From Panagrolaimus kolymaensis (taxonomy: Eukaryota; Nematoda; Chromadorea; Rhabditida; Panagrolaimidae), in assembly GCA_028622995.1 (NCBI GenBank), contig JAJQJQ010000002.1, forward strand, positions 558,001-622,000: DNA of 64,000 nt, read 5' to 3'. The translations under genes were made by a program, and so were the position numbers. Positions 59,420-64,000 of this stretch are shown in pieces. The number at the start of each line of letters is the position of its first letter. Within the stretch, counting starts at the first letter, position 1. Below the pieces are notes generated by a model. The model saw only the letters and a program-made list of their open reading frames with translations, had not been told where the DNA came from and did not search any database.

Positions 59420-60562
59420 ATGCCTCCTTTGATACGAAATTTTATTCGGTCATTCTCATCTGTTTCTTCGTCATCTCCACCAGTGCTGCCACAATTACGA
59501 CAAACATTTGAACTTCCATCAGCTTTTGATCATCGAACATGGTTTCCAATGCATATGAGTGTTCAGCTGAAGAAAATGGAAGGAAAACTTCGTTCTGTGG
59601 ATTGTATTATTGAAGTTCATGATGCTAGAATAGCTTTAACTGGAAGAAATCCTGATTTTTATCAAAAGCTATATGCTGTTCGACCTCATATTTTAGTGAT
59701 GAATAAGATGGATTTGATTGATTTGAAAAAATACAAGTAAAGTTTGGCTAATAATTATATTCCATAAACATGATGTATGACATTTTAGGAAACCAATTGA
59801 AGATTATTATCATTCCAAAGGAGTTCAACATATATTATGGACAGATTGTAAAAGAAAAAAAGCTAGAGCTTTAAAAGATCTCCAAACAAGGATGCTAGAT
59901 TGTTTACAAAATGAACATCGATTCAATCGTCAAGTTCGAACAGAATACTTAATTATGGTGGTTGGAATTCCAAATGTTGGGAAATCTTCTGTGATCAATG
60001 CTTTGAGAGGTCAAAATTTGGGAAAACTTAATCAAGCTGTGAAAGAAGGGGATCGTCCTGGTGTTACAATAAGAGTACAGAATAAAGTCAAAATTCTTGA
60101 TAAACCTCCAATTTATATTTTGGATACTCCTGGAGTACTTTCACCAACAACAAGAAACGTCGATGATACAATGAAACTTGCAATATGTGATTTAATTTTA
60201 GAATCCGCGACAAAACCTGATTATGTTGCAGATTATTTATTGTTTTGGTTGAATAAGTAAGTACATGAGTCCTATGATGATATGTTCTGTTTACTCATTA
60301 AAACATTTTTAGGAATCACGATTTTTCGTACTTAAAGTTATTTGAACTTGATGGACCTCCAATTGATAACATTCAAAGACTTCTTGTTGAAATTTGTAAG
60401 AAAAACGATTTTCGAAAAACTATGATGGTTGGTCAAAGTTATGAAGAAAGATGGGATTTCGATCGTGCAAGAACTCTCTTCATTGAACTGTTCAGAAAAA
60501 ACAAAATGCCTGATACTTTCTTAGATAAAGATAGACTTTTAGAAGAAATGGAAAAAATGTAA
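59420..60562 (+). CDS. Mitochondrial ribosome-associated GTPase 1 (MTG1/RbgA family)
   Basis: Three exons (59420-59736, 59789-60256, 60313-60562) join in frame to 344 residues. It is a circularly permuted GTPase: NKMDL (G4) at 95-99 comes before GIPNVGKS (G1) at 165-172, the GVT switch near 197-199 and DTPG (G3) at 218-221. WFPMHM near the start is typical of YlqF/RbgA/MTG1. The N-terminus is rich in Arg and Ser and lacks acidic residues, fitting a mitochondrial targeting sequence. It assists late assembly of the mitochondrial large ribosomal subunit. Its stop is only 88 bp from the convergent MPP-alpha stop. Confidence 0.92.
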
Positions 60563-60650
60563 AATTAAAATAATAATAAAAGATTTATTTATGTTTCCTA
60601 TTCTCTCTAAACAAACAAATACATATGCAAATCAACAAACAAATAAAGTT

Positions 60651-62251
60651 TTAACTTCCTTTCAATACACTAAAGAAACCACTTGTTGCGGTTAAAGGTT
60701 TTGTGGAATGGCTTGCAATACAAGCATCAATCTTTTCATACGATGGCATTTCTTTCAAATCACCATAACCCACAATGGAAGGTTTGGAAGAGAGCATGTG
60801 TTGAGCGCATCTTTTGATATCGTTAGCTGTTATTCGATCTAAAAATGAAAATTAGCTTACGATATCCAAAAAAGTTAATCTCTTACCAATCCTTTCTGCA
60901 TACTCTTCTGGTTTGATACGTTTATCATGTGTAAGCACTTGACGAGCAAGATCTTCAAACTGTACAGGTCTCATTTCTAAATTCATAAAAATTTGTGATT
61001 TCAATTGAGTTTTTGCACGTTTCAATTCTTCTTCATCGATTTCACCATCAGTCAAATGGAAGAATTGTTCGGTAACTATTTTGACCATATCAGTATACTT
61101 TTCAGGTGGACCAGCAGCTCGAATGTAGAAAATACCAGTATCAGCATACGCATGATTAAAAGACGTACAATTGTACATCCAATGATAACTAAAAAAAGGA
61201 AAACATTCGCTATAGTTTATTAAAAAAAAAGTAAAACTCACTTATGAAGAACATCGATATAAAGTCTTGAGAACATTCCTTTACCAGGTCCACCAGCACT
61301 GAAGCTTCCACCGCCTCCCATTAAAGAATTCAAAACACAAAATGCAACAAAATCAGGATGAGTTAGGCTGACACTTTCAAAACCAAGTACAAAGTGCGCC
61401 AAATTCGGATAACCTCGAGGACCAAGAGCCATCTTTGTTAAATCTTTAACCAATCTAAATTCACCACCAGTGTATTGAGCAACAGATTTATCCACAACTG
61501 GCAAATGAGGCAATAATAGTGATGGATCTGATTTCCAAGCTGCTCTGGATGGATTGAAATATTTATCAACAAGCGTAACAAGAGTTTCATGATCAATTCC
61601 AACACCAGCAAAAACCATTCTTGAAGGATCGTAATACTGTGAAATAAATGAAAACAGATGATTGCGAGTAATATGTTCAACATCTTGAGTTCGACAGTAA
61701 CGTGAAAGTCCGAGAGTATTTCCTTGATAAGCAGCAGAATGAATCCAATCAAGAAGCAATGGTTCACATTCAGGATTACGTGCTTGATATTCATTTTCAT
61801 AAGCGATAACATTTCTCGTCATTTCGATTTCTTCTTGATTGAATTTTGGTCTTAATACCGTATCACTTATCATTGAAACAATTTCATCTATTCCATCAGT
61901 TCGACAACTTGCTGCATATAAAAATGTATCTCTTGTTGATTGACAATCTATTAAAGCACCATAATCTTCCATAATTTTAAGAACATGTTCACGTTCATAG
62001 CTTTGTGTTGAAGAAAATGCAAGTTTTTCTATCATGTGCGTCGTTCCAAGAGGGTAATTGATCTCATATCGAGGACCACTGTTTACTGCCACTAAAATCA
62101 AGAGCTATTATTTACGAAAACATTAATAATAAAAATTACCTCCAATAGTGCAATACCTTCCCACATCAGCTTCTGTAGCCACTCGAATACCACTTGGTAA
62201 TACAGAGATTTTGGTATTGAATTTGTTGATGCTAAAAAACCTTTTAAACAT
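60651..62251 (-). CDS. mppa-1: Mitochondrial processing peptidase subunit alpha
   Basis: Four exons (62140-62251, 61242-62091, 60887-61188, 60651-60838) join in frame to 483 residues. The glycine-rich loop GGGGSFSAGGPGKGMFSRLY (about residues 296-315) is the signature of the alpha subunit, which binds presequences. The zinc site of the catalytic beta subunit is degenerate here: HMIEK at 56-60 in place of HxxEH. This confirms a non-catalytic alpha role. The N-terminus MFKRFFSINKFN is a basic, amphipathic presequence. With beta-MPP it removes targeting peptides in the matrix. Confidence 0.95.
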
Positions 62252-62513
62252 AGTTGATTGACTCTATTTAAAAAAAATCGAGTCAAAGCAAAAAAAATTA
62301 CATCAGCAACTTCGAATTCGAAAATTAAATTTTTCATTTTTTTTCTCCAAGTCTTTTTCGTTTTAGGAACCCAAAAGCGCTCGAGAAACTTTTCAAAAGT
62401 TTTGGAAGTTTTTTTCTTCTTCATTTCGAAGCCGCCTTCACTCATTGATTCTGTTCTTCATTATTTGTTTCTTCGTTCGTGAATTTTACACCTTTATTCC
62501 TCCAACTGCAATT
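62252..62513. promoter_or_regulatory. Bidirectional promoter region (262 bp)
   Basis: The starts of mppa-1 (minus, 62251) and the next gene (plus, 62514) are only 262 bp apart and divergent, so the interval must carry both promoters. No clear TATA box. A/T runs dominate. Confidence 0.55.
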
Positions 62514-63254
62514 ATGATGTCATCAGAGAAATTCAAGGATTCTTTTCGCAAAATGCTATCAACCGTTTGTGAAGATCTTCTTCCGCCATCAATTCTTCGT
62601 TCAAAATACAATGAAACTTTCGATGCTAAAATTTCAAAAGAGAAAACTAAAAATGTTCGTGATAATGCAATCAAATGCTTTAAAGAACTTATGGAAGATG
62701 AATTTAAAAAATGTTGTAATGAATATGAGGCAAGTTTAACGATTTTATATGCATTAAGAATATTAACAAAAAGTGTTTTTTAGATTGAAGAAAAGCTTCT
62801 TGAACGGGAATCTCTTATTAAAGAGCAAAATCAAAGACCAATGAAATCTGGATGGAGACCAACTAGTGAAGCGGAGGTTGATACATTTGGTGATCGTAGA
62901 AAGCCTCAAAAAGAATACATTGAAAATTTAAAGGAACTTGCTGCAGAACTTGAACAGCAATTGAAGGTTTGTTTCTCTTTTTGACGTTGACAAAGCTTAA
63001 AGCTTTCTGGCTTTTCACTTATAACTGACATTGCGTAATTGATACTTACTATTAAATTTGCTTTTATTGGGAAATGTTTTTACGTTGTTAGATATCCAAC
63101 CTTATTGTATGGTGTAAAGTCAAAAAGCTTGAAGCCAAATTCACTTTGCTTTCTTTATCTTAATTCATCCTTCATTTTTCAGGTATCAAAGAAAGCATTG
63201 GAGAAAGAACAAACAATGTTGACGAGAGAAATAGCTTCATGCAATGATTTGTGA
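62514..63254 (+). CDS. Coiled-coil protein resembling PMF1/Nnf1 (Mis12 kinetochore complex)
   Basis: Three exons (62514-62729, 62784-62966, 63183-63254) join in frame to 156 residues. The first intron starts GAG|GCAAGT and ends TTTTTTAG, a GC-AG intron; no GT donor gives an open frame. The protein is almost all helix: an N-terminal bundle (FKDSFRKMLSTVCEDLL), a linker with GWRPTSEAEVD and a C-terminal coiled coil (ENLKELAAELEQQL). The order, length and the WRP-type linker before the last coil resemble human PMF1, a member of the Mis12 kinetochore complex (KBP-1 in C. elegans). The match is by eye; another small coiled-coil protein remains possible. Confidence 0.6.
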
Positions 63255-63927
63255 TTACAACTTAAAAATGCTTTTTGTTCTTGTTTTGTAACTACTTAAT
63301 GTTTTATTATTATAATACTGTCTTGATAGATTGTTGTCTTTATTATTTTTTCGAATAAAGAGTAAAAAATTATATTTTTTTTTGTTGCGATTTCTTTTTG
63401 TGAGCCATATCTTCGTTTAAAACAAATGAGTGTGTGTTTTTTTTTTCATTATTTTCTTGGACTTTTTTTTGAACGACTAATAATAATAAGAGAATGTCAT
63501 TAGTCTTTTTCTCAGTTTTTTTGCTTGCCACTTTGAAAGGTGACTCTTTTAGTTGAACGGCACCCATAGCAAAAAGAAAGAAGAAGATGACAGATGACGA
63601 TCGTTTAAAATTTGAAGCAATATCTCAGGAAAATATATTGAGCAATTGCGCTCCGCCTTGATTTTAGTTTGTTTGAAAGGGAAAGAAAGCCTTTTTTTGT
63701 TGTGCCACCGGGCATTTGCTTGATAGCATAAAGAAGATGCTTTTTTAGACAATTCTAAAAAAATAATATCTTCGATCACAAATGTCTTTCAAAATTAAAA
63801 GAAGTTTTGACATGTTTGCGGTTGTAAAAGTAATTATTCTTCATGAGCTTTGATTTGTGTTCACTTTTTTTTCTTGCATTTTATAAGAAAATATTAATTG
63901 GATTTAATCTTTAAAAAATAATCAAAG
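63255..63927. other. Intergenic region at right end
   Basis: T-rich 3' flank of the PMF1-like gene (AATAAA at about 63353) and upstream sequence of the edge gene. Lys/Leu-rich minus-strand ORFs are not supported. Confidence 0.5.
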
Positions 63928-64000
63928 ATGAAACTTTTGGTTCCATTGGTTACAATATTTTTTATTTCATTGGCCGAAAGTAATGTTTTCGCACAATTGT
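63928..64000 (+). CDS. Start of a secreted or membrane protein, cut by right window edge
   Basis: ATG at 63928 opens MKLLVPLVTIFFISLAESNV, a typical signal peptide: a basic second position, a hydrophobic core and small residues before the likely cleavage near LAES/NVFA. The frame stays open to the edge. The AATCAAAG context before the ATG is A-rich as in other starts here. The family cannot be told. Confidence 0.6.
   Translation, partial: MKLLVPLVTIFFISLAESNVFAQL

Overview
This window looks like nuclear DNA of a free-living or parasitic nematode (class Chromadorea), probably not close to Caenorhabditis. The DNA is very AT-rich. Genes are split by many short GT...TTTTAG/TTTCAG introns of about 31-60 nt. 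Strong acceptor sites sit just upstream of several start codons, as expected for trans-splicing. Nematode orthologues are recognisable: sup-12, xnp-1/ATRX, cat-1/VMAT, cyclin H, NDK, ELP4, MTG1 and MPP-alpha. All exon models below were built by hand from splice signals, and every listed model keeps frame across its junctions; none has transcript support here.

Layout. 1-3.1 kb: a truncated minus-strand gene, two unrecognised minus-strand genes, and a class II tRNA whose anticodon is CUC. 3.2-7.4 kb: the RNA-binding protein gene sup-12 (minus), flanked by two hAT-type MITEs. 7.4-18.8 kb: about 11 kb of A-rich sequence with no supportable gene. 18.8-28.4 kb: one long plus-strand gene for an unrecognised 703-residue protein; a large intron holds a small TOM6-like gene and a 153-bp tandem repeat, and a smaller intron holds a third MITE. 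28.4-31.1 kb: a repeat island with a 22-bp minisatellite, duplicated modules and at least eleven GC-rich hairpins sharing a GNA-type loop. 31.7-32.6 kb: a decayed cellular RNA-dependent RNA polymerase (EGO-1/RRF type). 33.2-34.9 kb: a Tudor-domain gene. 35.8-40.1 kb: xnp-1/ATRX (minus). 40.9-43.1 kb: a Gln-rich protein with CIMIP2/FAM166-like motifs (minus). 43.2-47.3 kb: no gene. 47.4-49.4 kb: cat-1 (plus). 49.5-57.2 kb: cyclin H, a ZNF800-like zinc-finger protein and NDK (all minus). 58.2-60.6 kb: ELP4 then MTG1 (plus, likely an operon). 60.7-63.3 kb: MPP-alpha (minus) and a PMF1/Nnf1-like kinetochore gene (plus) sharing a 262-bp divergent promoter. The right edge cuts a gene for a secreted protein.

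Most genes are ordinary housekeeping or tissue-specific functions that do not form one pathway. The possible functional theme is small RNA: a Tudor protein sits beside a dead RdRP. MTG1, MPP-alpha and the TOM6-like protein are all predicted mitochondrial, but only ELP4-MTG1 looks like a shared transcription unit. The strongest candidates for something undescribed are the CUC-anticodon class II tRNA, the GNA-loop hairpin family and the signal-peptide form of NDK.
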